64,000 nucleotides of DNA from Streptomyces sp. AC555_RSS877 (GTDB lineage: Bacteria > Actinomycetota > Actinomycetes > Streptomycetales > Streptomycetaceae), in contig NZ_JAGMUK010000040.1 in NCBI RefSeq assembly GCF_019049245.1, forward strand, positions 492,149 through 556,148, given 5' to 3'. The position numbers were made by a program, and so were the translations under genes. The notes below the pieces were generated by a model, which saw only the letters and a program-made list of their open reading frames with translations, was not told the DNA's origin and ran no database searches. Positions 51,743-61,136 of this stretch are shown piece by piece (within the stretch, counting starts at the first letter, position 1; the number at the start of each line of letters is the position of its first letter).

Positions 51743-52450
51743 TCAGGAAGGCCGACCGGGGGGCACCTGCCCAACCCCGCTCGCCGAGGCGAGATCCAGG
51801 TCCAGACGCGCCGCGAGCTCGTCATAGGTGACCCCGAAGGTCTCGAGCACGGTGGTCCCTTCAGGACCGACGCGGAAAGTCGCCAGGTCGGTGTAGACAC
51901 GGTCGACGCACCCCAGCCCGGTGAGCGGGTAGCTGCACTCCCGCACCAGTTTGGGCGCGCCGTCCTTCGCGAAGAGCGTCATCATGACGAACACCTTCTT
52001 GGCGCCGATCGCAAGGTCCATCGCACCCCCGACGGCAGGGATCGCGTGGGGTTTGCCCGTGTGCCAGTTGGCCAGGTCCCCGACGGCCGAGACCTGGAAA
52101 GCGCCGAGCACGCAGACGTCCAGGTGACCGCCGCGCATCATCGCGAAGGAGTCGGCGTGATGGAAGTAGGCCGCTCCCGGCAGCTCGGTGACCGGGATCT
52201 TTCCCGCGTTGGTGAGATCGGGGTCCACCTGACCGGGCGTGGCCGCGGGACCCATGTTGAGCATGCCGTTCTCGGTGTGCAGCACCACCTCCGACCCCTC
52301 GGGGAGGTGGTCGGCGACGAGCGTCGGCTGTCCGATACCCAGGTTTACGTAGGAGCCGTGCGGGATGTCGCGCGCCACCAAGGCGGCCATCTCGTCCTTG
52401 CTCAGCGGCCCGCGGTCGAGGTTCTCCACGAGCGAAGCAGTCGAGTTCAC
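51743..52450 (-). CDS. pcaJ: 3-oxoadipate CoA-transferase subunit B
   Basis: A 235-residue protein; ATG 52450 overlaps the subunit A stop. The catalytic glutamate is in VVLHTENGMLNMGP; SYVNLGIGQPTLVADHLP and SFAMMRGGHLDVCVLGAFQV are family blocks. With subunit A it moves CoA from succinyl-CoA to beta-ketoadipate. The oxoadipate assignment rests on the adjacent PcaF-type thiolase and LysR regulator; a generic 3-oxoacid (ScoB) role is the alternative. Confidence 0.88.
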   Translation of the reverse strand: MNSTASLVENLDRGPLSKDEMAALVARDIPHGSYVNLGIGQPTLVADHLPEGSEVVLHTENGMLNMGPAATPGQVDPDLTNAGKIPVTELPGAAYFHHADSFAMMRGGHLDVCVLGAFQVSAVGDLANWHTGKPHAIPAVGGAMDLAIGAKKVFVMMTLFAKDGAPKLVRECSYPLTGLGCVDRVYTDLATFRVGPEGTTVLETFGVTYDELAARLDLDLASASGVGQVPPGRPS

Positions 52451-53118
52451 GCGGCCACCCCCGCCCGCACGACGCGGTCGACGTAGATGCTCGGCGTCAC
52501 GACGACCTCGGGGTCGATCGCACCGGTCTCGACGATCTCGCGGACCTGGGCCACGACCGTGGTCGCGGCGGTGGCCATGACCGGTCCGAAGTTGCGGGCG
52601 GTCTTGCGATAGACGAGGTTGCCCATGCGGTCGGCGATGTGGGCGCCGATCAGCGCCACGTCACCCTTGATCGGGTGCTCCAGGACGTAGGTGCGGCCGC
52701 CTATCTCGCGGGTCTCCTTCCCTTCCGCCAGGGGTGTACCGACGCCCGTGGGCGAGAAGAAGGCACCGATGCCCGCACCGGCCGCGCGCATCCGTTCGGC
52801 GAGGGTGCCCTGGGGCACCACTTCGAGCTCGATCCGTCCCTCGCGGTAGAGCTGGTCGAAGACCCACGAGTCGGACTGGCGGGGGAAGGAACACACGATC
52901 CTTCGTACCCGTCCCTTGGCCAGGAGCGCGGCCAGCCCTGTGTCGCCGTTGCCGGCGTTGTTCGACACCACGGTCAGATCGCTCGCACCCTGCCGGATGA
53001 GCGCGTCGATCAACTCGACCGGCATGCCGGCCATGCCGAACCCTCCGACCAGCACGGTCGAACCGTCCCTGATCCCGGCCACGGCCTCATCGGCATCCGC
53101 ACACACCTGAACAGTCAT
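52447..53118 (-). CDS. pcaI: 3-oxoadipate CoA-transferase subunit A
   Basis: A 223-residue protein; ATG 53118 overlaps the thiolase stop (ATGA). The N-terminal GSTVLVGGFGMAGMPVELID is the glycine-rich CoA-binding loop of family I CoA-transferases, followed by VVSNNAGNGDTGLAALLAKG and GAFFSPTGVGTPLAEGKETR. It pairs with the B subunit encoded immediately downstream. Confidence 0.88.
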   Translation of the reverse strand: MTVQVCADADEAVAGIRDGSTVLVGGFGMAGMPVELIDALIRQGASDLTVVSNNAGNGDTGLAALLAKGRVRRIVCSFPRQSDSWVFDQLYREGRIELEVVPQGTLAERMRAAGAGIGAFFSPTGVGTPLAEGKETREIGGRTYVLEHPIKGDVALIGAHIADRMGNLVYRKTARNFGPVMATAATTVVAQVREIVETGAIDPEVVVTPSIYVDRVVRAGVAA

Positions 53119-54317
53119 CGGACTCCATCCGTCACGTTCTCCAGGACGACCGCCAGGGCCTGTCCGACACCGATACAGATCGCGGCGACGCCCCACCGCT
53201 TCCCCGAGGCGCGCAACCGGGCGGCGAGGGTGCCGAGGATCCGGCCACCGGAAGCGCCGAGCGGATGGCCGATCGCGATCGCACCACCCTGGGTGTTGAC
53301 GATGGCCGGATCGATCTTCCAGGCGTCCACGCAGGCCAACGACTGCACGGCGAACGCCTCGTTGAGTTCGACCGCCGAGACGTCCGACCAGGAGATACCC
53401 GCCCTCTTCAGTGCCCGCTCGGCCGCCTCCACCGGAGCGAACCCGAACATCTGCGGCTCGAGTGCCGACACTCCGCGACCCGCTATGCGAGCCAGCGGCG
53501 CGAGGCCGATGCGGGACGACGCCTCCTCCGAGCCGATCAGCACGGCGGACGCGCCGTCGTTGAGCGGCGAGGCGTTGCCGGCGGTGATGACGCCGTCGGG
53601 TCGGAACGCCGGCTTCAGGCCGGCCAGCTTCTGCGGCGAGGTCCCCGGCCGGATGCCCTCGTCGCGGGAGAGACGGACCTCGCCGTCCAGCACCACGGGA
53701 ACCACCAGGTCGTCGTAGAAGCCGGAGTTCCAGGCATCGTCCGCGAGACGGTGCGAGCGGGCGGCGAACTCGTCCTGCCGTGCCCGGGTGACGCCGAACC
53801 GCTCGGCCAGCTGCTCGTTCGCCTCGCCCAGGGAGACGGTCCACTCCTGCGGCATGCGCTCGTTGACCAGCCGCCACCCCAGGGTGGTCGACACGGCGGT
53901 CACGTGGCCGGCGGGGAAGGCGCGTGACGGCTTCGGCAGGACCCACGGCGCACGCGTCATCGACTCCACCCCGCCGATGAGGACGATGTCGGCGTCCCCG
54001 CTCTCGACGGTCCGCGAGCCGATGATCGCCGCGTCGAGCGAGGAGCCGCAGAGCCGGTTGACGGTCGTGGCCGGCACCGACGTAGGCAGTCCGGCCAGGA
54101 GAACGGCCATCCGGCCGACGTTCCGGTTGTCCTCGCCGGCGCCGTTGGCGTTGCCCCAGAACACGTCGCCGATCAGCGCGGGGTCGAGCGACGGAGCCTT
54201 GGCGAGGACTCCTGAGACGGCGGCGGCGGCGAGGTCGTCGGGTCGGACCTCGGCGAGCGCTCCACCGAACCGTCCGAAGGGGGTTCTCACTGTGGTGTAA
54301 ACGAAGCTGGCAACCAT
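53115..54317 (-). CDS. pcaF: Beta-ketoadipyl-CoA thiolase
   Basis: A 400-residue protein from ATG 54317. The acyl-accepting Cys is in TVNRLCGSSLDAAIIG, the His in GGAIAIGHPLGASGGR and the second Cys in AAICIGVGQALAVVLE (family usual CIGGGQG). The N-terminus TVRTPFGRFGGALAEVRPDD is typical of PcaF. It splits beta-ketoadipyl-CoA into acetyl-CoA and succinyl-CoA, the last step of protocatechuate/catechol breakdown. First gene of the pcaF-pcaI-pcaJ operon, divergent from a LysR gene. Confidence 0.89.
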   Translation of the reverse strand: MVASFVYTTVRTPFGRFGGALAEVRPDDLAAAAVSGVLAKAPSLDPALIGDVFWGNANGAGEDNRNVGRMAVLLAGLPTSVPATTVNRLCGSSLDAAIIGSRTVESGDADIVLIGGVESMTRAPWVLPKPSRAFPAGHVTAVSTTLGWRLVNERMPQEWTVSLGEANEQLAERFGVTRARQDEFAARSHRLADDAWNSGFYDDLVVPVVLDGEVRLSRDEGIRPGTSPQKLAGLKPAFRPDGVITAGNASPLNDGASAVLIGSEEASSRIGLAPLARIAGRGVSALEPQMFGFAPVEAAERALKRAGISWSDVSAVELNEAFAVQSLACVDAWKIDPAIVNTQGGAIAIGHPLGASGGRILGTLAARLRASGKRWGVAAICIGVGQALAVVLENVTDGVR

Positions 54318-54371
54318 GGGACTCAACGTAGGCCCGCTGATTGATCTCGTCCAATACACAGTTCTGCTCGA

Positions 54372-54392
54372 CTTATCACCTGTGCAGATAAG
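54372..54392. promoter_or_regulatory. Likely LysR-box between pcaF and the LysR gene
   Basis: CTTATC and GATAAG form a perfect inverted repeat separated by 9 bases, right before the LysR start and about 60 bp from pcaF, the expected place for a regulator of this type. CACCT/AGGTG forms a second, overlapping dyad. Confidence 0.6.
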
Positions 54393-54400
54393 GTGTGGTC

Positions 54401-55288
54401 ATGGAACTCCGGCAGGTCCGTTACTTCCTCGCTCTCGCCGAGGAGTGTCACTTCGGCCGCGCCGCCCAGCGTCTGCACGTGGCCCAGTCGGCCCTCTCCC
54501 AGCAGCTCAAGCAGCTGGAGCGGCAGCTGGGCACACCGCTCTTCACCCGGTCCACGCGGCGGGTGGAGCTCACCGAGGCCGGCCGCCAGCTGATCACCCA
54601 TGCGCGATCGATCCTGGGCGAGGTGGAGCGGGCGGAGGAGCAGATGGCCCTGCTCGCCAGTGGCCGTGCCGGACGGGTGTCCGTCGGGTTCGTCGGCACC
54701 GCCACCTACGACGTCCTGCCGCGGATCGCCCGCACGGTCCGCGCGCAACTGCCGGGTGTGTCCCTCGAACTGCGCGGTGAGCTGCTGAATCCCGAACTGG
54801 TCGACGGCCTGCTCGCAGGCAGCTACGACCTGGCCCTCCTGCGTACCGGCACTCCGGTGGACGCCGCCGTCGAGGTCACCGCCCTCCGGACCGAACGACT
54901 GGTGGCCGTCCTGCCCAGCAGTCATCCGCTGGCAGGCCGCAGCGAGATTCCCCTCGCGGCACTCGCCGACGAGCCCATCGTCGTCCACCCGTCCCGGGAC
55001 CGCTCCTCCATGCACGGCCGGGTTCTCGCCGCGTGCGCCCGGGCCGGCTTCGAACCCTCTGCTCTGGTCGAGGTCGGCGAGACCGCGACACTGGTGGTGT
55101 TCGTCGCCGCGGGGCACGGCGTGGCCCTGGTCCCGGAGTCCGTGCAGAGTCTCCGCCTCGACGGTGTGACCTACCTGCCGCTCATCGAGACGGAAACGGT
55201 CGGCCTGGGCCTGGCGCGCCGAGCGGGCCTGAACTCACCGGCCGCGGAACAGGTCGCAGCGGTCATCGAGGCGTGCGTGAGGCACTGA
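54401..55288 (+). CDS. LysR-family regulator of the beta-ketoadipate operon
   Basis: About 295 residues from ATG 54401 (GTG 54395 is possible). The N-terminal helix-turn-helix is FGRAAQRLHVAQSALSQQLK, with the hinge LFTRSTRRVELTEAG. The periplasmic-binding-protein-like effector domain follows (VSVGFVGTATYDVLPRIART). Divergence from pcaF, with the dyad between, indicates control of the pca genes, probably induced by a pathway intermediate. Confidence 0.88.
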   Translation: MELRQVRYFLALAEECHFGRAAQRLHVAQSALSQQLKQLERQLGTPLFTRSTRRVELTEAGRQLITHARSILGEVERAEEQMALLASGRAGRVSVGFVGTATYDVLPRIARTVRAQLPGVSLELRGELLNPELVDGLLAGSYDLALLRTGTPVDAAVEVTALRTERLVAVLPSSHPLAGRSEIPLAALADEPIVVHPSRDRSSMHGRVLAACARAGFEPSALVEVGETATLVVFVAAGHGVALVPESVQSLRLDGVTYLPLIETETVGLGLARRAGLNSPAAEQVAAVIEACVRH

Positions 55289-55495
55289 GCAAGCGGGCGT
55301 TGCCTGCCGGGGAGGAGCTCGGTTCGTTTCGCGACCCTGGCCACCCGAGGCCCTGCCCTCACGCACAGTCCCTCACGCACAACCCCTCACGAGACCACGC
55401 GACCAGGACCTTGTTCGTTCTCAGCGCCCCGTCGGTGTCGAGGAGGTGCACCGCAGCCGCGGGGTGCGCGGTCGTTCGTCACCTCGGTGTGTGAC

Positions 55496-56275
55496 TCAGG
55501 TCTGCTCCGCGAACGGACGTGTGGTCCCGCCCGCACCTCCGTGATCTGCGGGCTCTGCCGCCTCCGGTGAGCGGGGAACCAGCCCGACCAGCAGGGCGCC
55601 GATGACGCCGGGTACGGCGAGTGCGTAGAAGTTCCACTGGAACGCCAGCCCGGCTCCGATGATGAGCCCGAGCAGTGGCGGGGCGAGCATCGAGCCGATG
55701 CGGCCGAAGCCCAGCGTCCAGCCCATCGCGGTGGCGCCCATGCGTACCGGATAGTGCTTCGAGACATAGGCGAGGACGAACGACTGCGTGCCCATCGCCC
55801 CGACACCAGCGCGACGGCCGCGTGCAGCACCGTCGTGGGCAGCCGCAGGCTGAGCAGTATCACGGTCAGGCTGGAGACGAGGAAGGTCGCGGTGATGATC
55901 GGCCTGGAGCCGAGTCGGTCGGCTGCCAGGGAGATGATGAGCGTGCCGACGACAGCCCCGATGCTGAACACGAGGAGGAAGCCGAGCGAGGAGCCTGCGG
56001 AGTGGCCGGCGCGACGCATGATCTCAGGGAGCCAGGTGTTGAAGCCGTAGATCATGAACAGGCACAGGCACGTCATCACCAGGAAGCACACAGTCGCCGC
56101 GACGTAGCTGCGCGAGAAGAGGGCTTTCACCGGCGACATGCTGTCCGAGCCGGTTCCGGACGGGTCTTTCTCCGACGTCGGCGGGGCTTGCTGCGCGTCG
56201 TCCGAGGTGATGTTCCAACGGTCGGCCGCCCTCCGCGCCTCGGCGTGCCGCCCCTTCGCCCGGAGGAGCTGGGGT
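55496..56275 (-). pseudogene. Aromatic acid MFS transporter (AAHS family), 5'-truncated and frameshifted
   Basis: The frame enters at RPQLLRAKGRHAEARRAADR (the central loop) and continues with transmembrane segments TVCFLVMTCLCLFMIYGFNT, LGFLLVFSIGAVVGTLI and the loop DRLGSRP. Near 55800 one base is missing and the sequence goes on in another frame: MGTQSFVLAYVSKHYPVRMG, GFGRIGSMLAPPLLGLIIGA to the stop at 55496. The first six membrane segments are replaced by a dioxygenase fragment on the other strand. It probably once imported an aromatic acid for the pca pathway. Confidence 0.73.
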
Positions 56276-56467
56276 CTGGGGCGCCACACTCTCGGTTCCC
56301 TCTTCCACTACATCCAGGATCCCTGGGGCGGCTGGATCGAGTACTCCGGCGACATGGACCGCATCACCGAGGACTGGAAGCCGAACGACTGGCACTGCCC
56401 GGCCGCCGTATGGAGCCCCGAGATGCCGGCCGACTTCATCACCAACCAGGAAGAGAAGCCCGCCTGA
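56265..56467 (+). pseudogene. C-terminal fragment of an extradiol dioxygenase, near-identical to 62036-62239
   Basis: The plus strand reads WGLGRHTLGSLFHYIQDPWG, GWIEYSGDMDRITEDWKPND and WSPEMPADFITNQEEKPA. It matches the end of the gene at 61323-62239 almost base for base, with three bases missing (GSNLF becomes GSLF) and a few substitutions. The metal-binding Glu of GWIEY is kept but the rest of the enzyme is absent. It joins the MFS remnant head to head at about 56265-56275, over a shared CTGGGGTCT stretch. Confidence 0.8.
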
Positions 56468-56512
56468 GCGTCGTTGTGAGAACCGGGAACAGGTCGGACG
56501 TCGACCGACGCG

Positions 56513-56779
56513 TCAACCGGGCCAGGTGCCGGTCAGGCGGCGGGTGGCGGCGGCGCCGCCGCGGTCGACCATGGCTTTGACGCCGGCGAAGATCGCGCCC
56601 TGGAGGACGGCTGCCGACATGGTCTCGCGCCAGGTGCGGTTCTCGTCGGTGGCGTCGGGGGCGTCCTCGTCGTGTCCGAGTTTCTTCCAGACCTGTTTGA
56701 ACACTCCGCCGGCCAGCACGCCGCTGGCGGCGCCGAGCGCCAGGCCGACGGGTTTGTAGGCGATCTTCGAGGCTTTCAT
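56513..56779 (-). CDS. DUF4235 small membrane protein
   Basis: An 88-residue protein from ATG 56779. It has a KPVGLALGAASGVLAGGVF hydrophobic segment, a short loop (GHDEDAPDATDENRTW) and a second hydrophobic helix (AAVLQGAIFAGVKAMVDRGG), the DUF4235 pattern. Its start overlaps the stop of the DUF3618 gene. Last gene of a four-gene membrane/stress cluster. Confidence 0.86.
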   Translation of the reverse strand: MKASKIAYKPVGLALGAASGVLAGGVFKQVWKKLGHDEDAPDATDENRTWRETMSAAVLQGAIFAGVKAMVDRGGAAATRRLTGTWPG

Positions 56780-57246
56780 CGCCGCCTCCTGGCACGACGC
56801 ACGATCAGCAGTGCGACGACCACGCCCGCCGCGACGACCAGAGGTGTGCGGTTGGCCTGCGCCATCCGCATGCCCTGGTCGGCCTTCTCACGGACCGGTT
56901 CGGGGGCCTTCTCACGGGCCAGCTCTCCGACGTGCACGGCCTTGTCGCGGACCTGCACAGTGGCCGCGGCCGCCTTGGTGCGTACCGGCTCGGGGGTCCT
57001 GTCCTGCACCAGGTGGGCAGCGTGCGTCGCCTTGTCCCGCAGTTGGTGTGTGACCTGGGTGGTCCTCTCGGTGACCTGCTGCTTGACGGCTGTCGTCTTG
57101 TCGTGGGCACGGGTCTTCACGTCGGCCTTCGCCGCGAGCGCCTCGACGGTCTCACCGAGTTCCTCGCGCGTCGCCTCGACCTGCTCGCGCAGTTCCTCCG
57201 GGGAGGGCGCCGCCTCCTTGCCCGGCTGCGACTTGTCCTGGGTCAT
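56776..57246 (-). CDS. DUF3618 membrane-anchored coiled-coil protein
   Basis: A 156-residue protein from ATG 57246, overlapping the next gene upstream by 4 bases. It starts with PEELREQVEATREELGETVE, the DUF3618 motif, continues as a charged amphipathic helix with repeated T/A-rich turns, and ends in a single hydrophobic helix (PLVVAAGVVVALLIVRRARR). It probably anchors at the membrane and interacts with the holin-like protein. Confidence 0.86.
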   Translation of the reverse strand: MTQDKSQPGKEAAPSPEELREQVEATREELGETVEALAAKADVKTRAHDKTTAVKQQVTERTTQVTHQLRDKATHAAHLVQDRTPEPVRTKAAAATVQVRDKAVHVGELAREKAPEPVREKADQGMRMAQANRTPLVVAAGVVVALLIVRRARRRR

Positions 57247-57662
57247 CGCTGTGCCTTCTCCCTGATCTCGGCCACGTCGGCCTCGACGCTGCCCATGGTC
57301 CGTTCCGGTACCGGCGGAGAGGCCTTGCCGATCTGCTGTTTGCCGAGCGCAGCCATCACGGCGGTCACGGCGGCCAGGGCACCGGTGACGATCAGCGCCG
57401 CCACCCACACATCCATGACCAGTGACAGGGCGGCGATCACCGTGGCCACCAGTGCCTGCAGGGTGAGGACACCCATCAGGCCGGCGCCGCCGAACAGACC
57501 GCCGCCCTTGCCGAACCGCTTGCCCTTCTCGGTCATCTCCGCCTGCGCCAACCGCATCTCGTCCCGGACCAGCTGCGACAGCTGCCGCGAGGCCTGCTGG
57601 ACCAGGTCGCTCACCGGTTCCTGCTCTGCCCGGCCGGTGCGGTGGGAGCCGTCTGCTGTCAT
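57243..57662 (-). CDS. Phage-holin-3_6-like (Actinobacterial holin-X) membrane protein
   Basis: A 139-residue protein from ATG 57662. An amphipathic helix (SDLVQQASRQLSQLVRDEMR, LAQAEMTEKGKRFGKGG) precedes two hydrophobic segments (MGVLTLQALVATVIAALSLV, AALIVTGALAAVTAVMAALG). It is part of the common actinobacterial holin-like/DUF3618/DUF4235 set, found in osmotic or envelope stress loci rather than prophage here. Function unknown. Confidence 0.85.
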   Translation of the reverse strand: MTADGSHRTGRAEQEPVSDLVQQASRQLSQLVRDEMRLAQAEMTEKGKRFGKGGGLFGGAGLMGVLTLQALVATVIAALSLVMDVWVAALIVTGALAAVTAVMAALGKQQIGKASPPVPERTMGSVEADVAEIREKAQR

Positions 57663-57729
57663 GGGTGTTCACCTGTCCTTCGTCAGTGCTTCCGGCGTAC
57701 GTGGCGACTTCGTCGGGGCTCTTGCGGCC

Positions 57730-58797
57730 TCAGCGTTCAAGGCGCCTACGGTCCTCTTCGTCCCACTTCCGTGTGTCGCGCGGCTGGACGTAGGGCTCGT
57801 CTCCGGCCGGATGACCGCCCGCGACAGCCCGCTGCCGGGCCAGCTCCGCATCGAATTCCAGGCCGAGCAGGATCGCCAGGTTCGTGATCCACAGCCACAC
57901 GAGGAAAATGATCACGCCGGCGATGGCGCCGTAGGTCTTGTTGTACGAGCCGAAGTTCGCCACATAGAACGCGAAACCCGCCGAGGCGATCATCCAGATC
58001 ACCAGCGCGAGGAAACTGCCCGGTGTGATCCAGCGGAAGCCGCGGGTCCTCGCGTTCGGGGTCGCCCAGTACAGGAGCGCGATCATGAGAGTGACCAGGA
58101 CCACGAGCACCGGCCACTTCGCGATCGACCACACCGTCAGTCCTGTGTCACCCACGCCGAGGGCGGTGCCGATCTCTTTTGCGAGACCGCCGGTGAACAC
58201 GACGATCAGCGCGCTGACCACGGCCATGACCATCAGCACCACGGTCACGCCGACCCGCACCGGCAGTACCTTCCACACCGGACGGCCCTCGGGGACGTCG
58301 TAGACCGCGTTGGCGCTCCTGATGAACGCGGCGACATAGCCGGACGCCGACCACACCGCGAGCACCAGGCCGACGATCGCCATGACCGAGCCGAGTCCCG
58401 CGTTGCCCTGCATCTGCTGCACCGCGTTGGTCAGGACATCCTGCGCCGCGCCCGGGGCGAGCGTCTGGATGTTGTCCAGCACCTGTTGCGTCGCCGACTG
58501 GCCGACGATCCCCAGCAGGGACACGAGCGCCAGCAACGCCGGGAACAGCGCCAGGATCCCGTAGTAGGTCAGCGCTGCGGCCCGGTCGGTCAGCTCGTCC
58601 CGTTTGAATTCCTTCAGCGTGCCTTTCAGCACGGTCCCCCAGGAGCCTTTGGGCAGGTCCTTCGGCCTGTCCGGCGCCTGCCGCTCCACCTGCTCGTCCG
58701 GCCCGGCATTCGGTGCGCGCACGGCCTCGGTCTCCTGCTCCCGGCCCGCCGCAGCCTGCTCGGTGTGCCTTCCATGCCTTCTTATCGTCCGTGTCAT
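57730..58797 (-). CDS. YihY/BrkB-family membrane protein
   Basis: A 355-residue protein from ATG 58797. A charged N-terminus of about 75 residues is followed by six hydrophobic segments with the family signature RAAALTYYGILALFPALLAL, then AVWSASGYVAAFIRSANAVY and GAIAGVIIFLVWLWITNLAI. Function is not established (once called ribonuclease BN). It sits upstream of the holin-like cluster on the same strand, 67 bp away. Confidence 0.88.
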   Translation of the reverse strand: MTRTIRRHGRHTEQAAAGREQETEAVRAPNAGPDEQVERQAPDRPKDLPKGSWGTVLKGTLKEFKRDELTDRAAALTYYGILALFPALLALVSLLGIVGQSATQQVLDNIQTLAPGAAQDVLTNAVQQMQGNAGLGSVMAIVGLVLAVWSASGYVAAFIRSANAVYDVPEGRPVWKVLPVRVGVTVVLMVMAVVSALIVVFTGGLAKEIGTALGVGDTGLTVWSIAKWPVLVVLVTLMIALLYWATPNARTRGFRWITPGSFLALVIWMIASAGFAFYVANFGSYNKTYGAIAGVIIFLVWLWITNLAILLGLEFDAELARQRAVAGGHPAGDEPYVQPRDTRKWDEEDRRRLER

Positions 58798-59011
58798 GCG
58801 GCACGAGTATCCGGTTAAAGTCTGCTTATACGCGCATATCAGACATTTAGGTCAACGGGTCGGCGGGAGCCTGTCTGAGCCGGGGCCGGCTCGGAAACCC
58901 GTGTGGCTCCGAACGGGTGGACTCGCAGGAACGCGTACCGGACGGGGCCCGCGCCCAGGGTCCGGATGGTGACGTTGTCGCCGACCCCTGACCTGGAAGA
59001 GGCACCCCGAC

Positions 59012-60211
59012 ATGCGACGTACTCCGTCCCGCCGTCAGTTCGCCGCAGCGCTGCTGGTGACGTCCGTGCTGGCCCCGATGACAGCGGCTCCCGCCACGGC
59101 CGTCCACGCCGCCGACGTCGACCGGTACGGCAAGGACGAGTGCCCACCGGACGGCCTGGGTCCCGAGCTGACCGCTCGGCTGGACAAGGCCATCGAGGAC
59201 GTCCGCCGGCAGGCCGGCATCCCCGGCGTCGTCGTCGGACTGTGGATGCCGGGCAAGGGGAGCTACGTGCGCGCGACAGGGGTCGCCGACAAAACCACCC
59301 GCAGACCGATGACCACCGACCAGTTCTTCCGGATCGGCAGCGAGACCAAGACCTTCACGGTCACAGCGCTGCTCAAGCTCGTCGACGACGGTCGTATCGG
59401 ACTGGACGACCCGATCTCCGCCTACATCCCCGGCGTGCCCAAGGGGGACCGGATCACCCTGAGGCATCTGGCCGAGATGCGCAGCGGTCTGTTCCCCTAC
59501 AGCGCCGACCCGGACTTCGAGCACGACCTGCTGAGCGACCCCAGCCGCTCGTTCACGCCGCAGGAGGTGCTCGCGTACGGCTTCAGACACGCGAACACCT
59601 TCGCGCCGGGGAAGGAATTCCAGTACTCCAACAGCAACCTCGTCCTCCTCGGCCTGGTGATCGAGAAGGTCAGCGGTCACCGCCTCGCCGACTTCATCGA
59701 CAAGCGGGTGCTCCGCCCGGCCCGCCTGCGCCACACGTTCTTCCCGGAGGGCCCCGAGTTTCCCGAGCCGCACCCGCGCGGGTACACCAACCAGACGCTG
59801 AGCGGAGAGATCGAGGACGCCACGGACTGGAACCCCAGCTGGGCCTGGGCGGCCGGGGCGATGATCTCGGACCTGCACGATCTGCGTCGCTGGGCGAAGA
59901 TCGTCGCCACCGGCACGCTGCTCAGCCCGGAGACCCAGGCGCAGCGACTCAGGACACTGCCGACGGGCTATCCCGGTACGAGCTACGGCCTCGGCATCTT
60001 CGAATCCGGCGGCTGGATCGGACACAACGGCTCCATTCCGGGCTACGAGACCGTGACCGTCTACCTGCCCTCGAAGAAGGCCACGCTGGTGCTCATGCTC
60101 AACACCGACATCACTGACGAAGGGCGGGAGCCGTCCTCGCTGGTCGCCCGGGCGATCACCGAGATCGTGACCCCGAACAACGTCTACGACCGCCCGGTCC
60201 CTCCCCGCTGA
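59012..60211 (+). CDS. Secreted serine hydrolase (class C beta-lactamase / D-Ala-D-Ala carboxypeptidase fold)
   Basis: A 399-residue protein from ATG 59012. A signal region with a twin-arginine-like SRRQFAAAL and ending near TAVHAAD directs export. The active-site elements are SETK in RIGSETKTFTVT, YSN in EFQYSNSNLVLLG and the HNG triad in GWIGHNGSIPGYE. Family members are DD-peptidases, esterases or beta-lactamases; which applies here cannot be decided. Probably monocistronic; the divergent 58798-59011 region has a weak GTCTG/CAGAC dyad. Confidence 0.87.
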   Translation: MRRTPSRRQFAAALLVTSVLAPMTAAPATAVHAADVDRYGKDECPPDGLGPELTARLDKAIEDVRRQAGIPGVVVGLWMPGKGSYVRATGVADKTTRRPMTTDQFFRIGSETKTFTVTALLKLVDDGRIGLDDPISAYIPGVPKGDRITLRHLAEMRSGLFPYSADPDFEHDLLSDPSRSFTPQEVLAYGFRHANTFAPGKEFQYSNSNLVLLGLVIEKVSGHRLADFIDKRVLRPARLRHTFFPEGPEFPEPHPRGYTNQTLSGEIEDATDWNPSWAWAAGAMISDLHDLRRWAKIVATGTLLSPETQAQRLRTLPTGYPGTSYGLGIFESGGWIGHNGSIPGYETVTVYLPSKKATLVLMLNTDITDEGREPSSLVARAITEIVTPNNVYDRPVPPR

Positions 60212-60332
60212 GTTGCCGGGGCGTCCCGCCCCTCGGCAGGCCGGCCAGACGGTGCGAAGGGGCCGACAGACGGTCGCCCCGGGCCACGCCGTTTCCCGTA
60301 CCGGCTGCATACACCCTGGGTAGACTCCCGGC

Positions 60333-61136
60333 GTGACCAGGAGCAAGAGCGAGTCTCTCGAGGGCCAGGTGGCGGCCGTGGACGGCGGTGACGGCACGAT
60401 GTCGTCCGCGCCGCCGGACGAAGCACCCGCGGTCGCCGTGGGCGGCCGCCGTCTCGCCCTGGATGTGCACGGACGGCTGCGCACCATGATCCTCAGTGGC
60501 GAGCTGCCCCCGGGGTCGGTGCTGCTCCAGGCCGAGATGGCGCGGCAGCTGGGCGTCAGCCGTACGCCGATGCGCGAGGCGTTCCGGCTGCTCCAGGAAG
60601 AAGGGCTCATCGACGCGAGCCCCGACCAGCGGGCGCGGGTGAGAGGCGTGGACCCCGCGGAACTGGACGGTGTGTACGGCGCTCGCATCATGCTGGAGAC
60701 GCTGGCCGTCAGCATGACGGCCAAGTCGCTCACCGCCGAGGACGTCGAGCGCATGGCCGAGGCCCTGCTGCGGATGCAGGAACTGGCGGGCAACGACACG
60801 CCGGACGAGTGGTATGCCGCGCACAAGGAGTTCCATGGCATCGCGACCCGCGCGGTGGGACCGCACCTGCAGCGCATGCTCGCCTCGTTGGCCGAACAGA
60901 GCGAGCGCTACATCCGGCTCGCCCAGCTCGGTGTGCCCGGTTCATGGGCCAGGGCGCACAAGGAGCACGAGGCGCTGCTGGACGCCCTGCGGACCAGCGG
61001 TCCCGCCGAGGCTGCGAGCGTGATCGCCCGTCATCTCGCGCGGACCGCCCTGAGCGTGCTGGCCGACATCGCCCCGGAATACGAGCCCATGGCCACGCGG
61101 ACCGCGCTGGGGATCGCCGGCGGCGGTCAGTCCTGA
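60333..61136 (+). CDS. GntR/FCD-family regulator next to the extradiol dioxygenase gene
   Basis: A 267-residue protein from GTG 60333. The first 38 residues are disordered. The winged helix is LRTMILSGELPPGSVLLQAE and LGVSRTPMREAFRLLQEEGL. The FCD domain (YGARIMLETLAVSMTAKSL, HKEFHGIATRAVGPHLQRML) has the metal-binding His region. It is followed after 186 bp by the dioxygenase gene, whose start overlaps palindromes at 61295-61323; it probably regulates that gene in response to an aromatic ligand. Confidence 0.86.
   Translation: MTRSKSESLEGQVAAVDGGDGTMSSAPPDEAPAVAVGGRRLALDVHGRLRTMILSGELPPGSVLLQAEMARQLGVSRTPMREAFRLLQEEGLIDASPDQRARVRGVDPAELDGVYGARIMLETLAVSMTAKSLTAEDVERMAEALLRMQELAGNDTPDEWYAAHKEFHGIATRAVGPHLQRMLASLAEQSERYIRLAQLGVPGSWARAHKEHEALLDALRTSGPAEAASVIARHLARTALSVLADIAPEYEPMATRTALGIAGGGQS

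Noticed and set aside
57243..57662. Prophage holin
   Set aside because: The protein is holin-like but sits with DUF3618 and DUF4235 genes, a normal chromosomal set; no phage structural or lysis genes are present.
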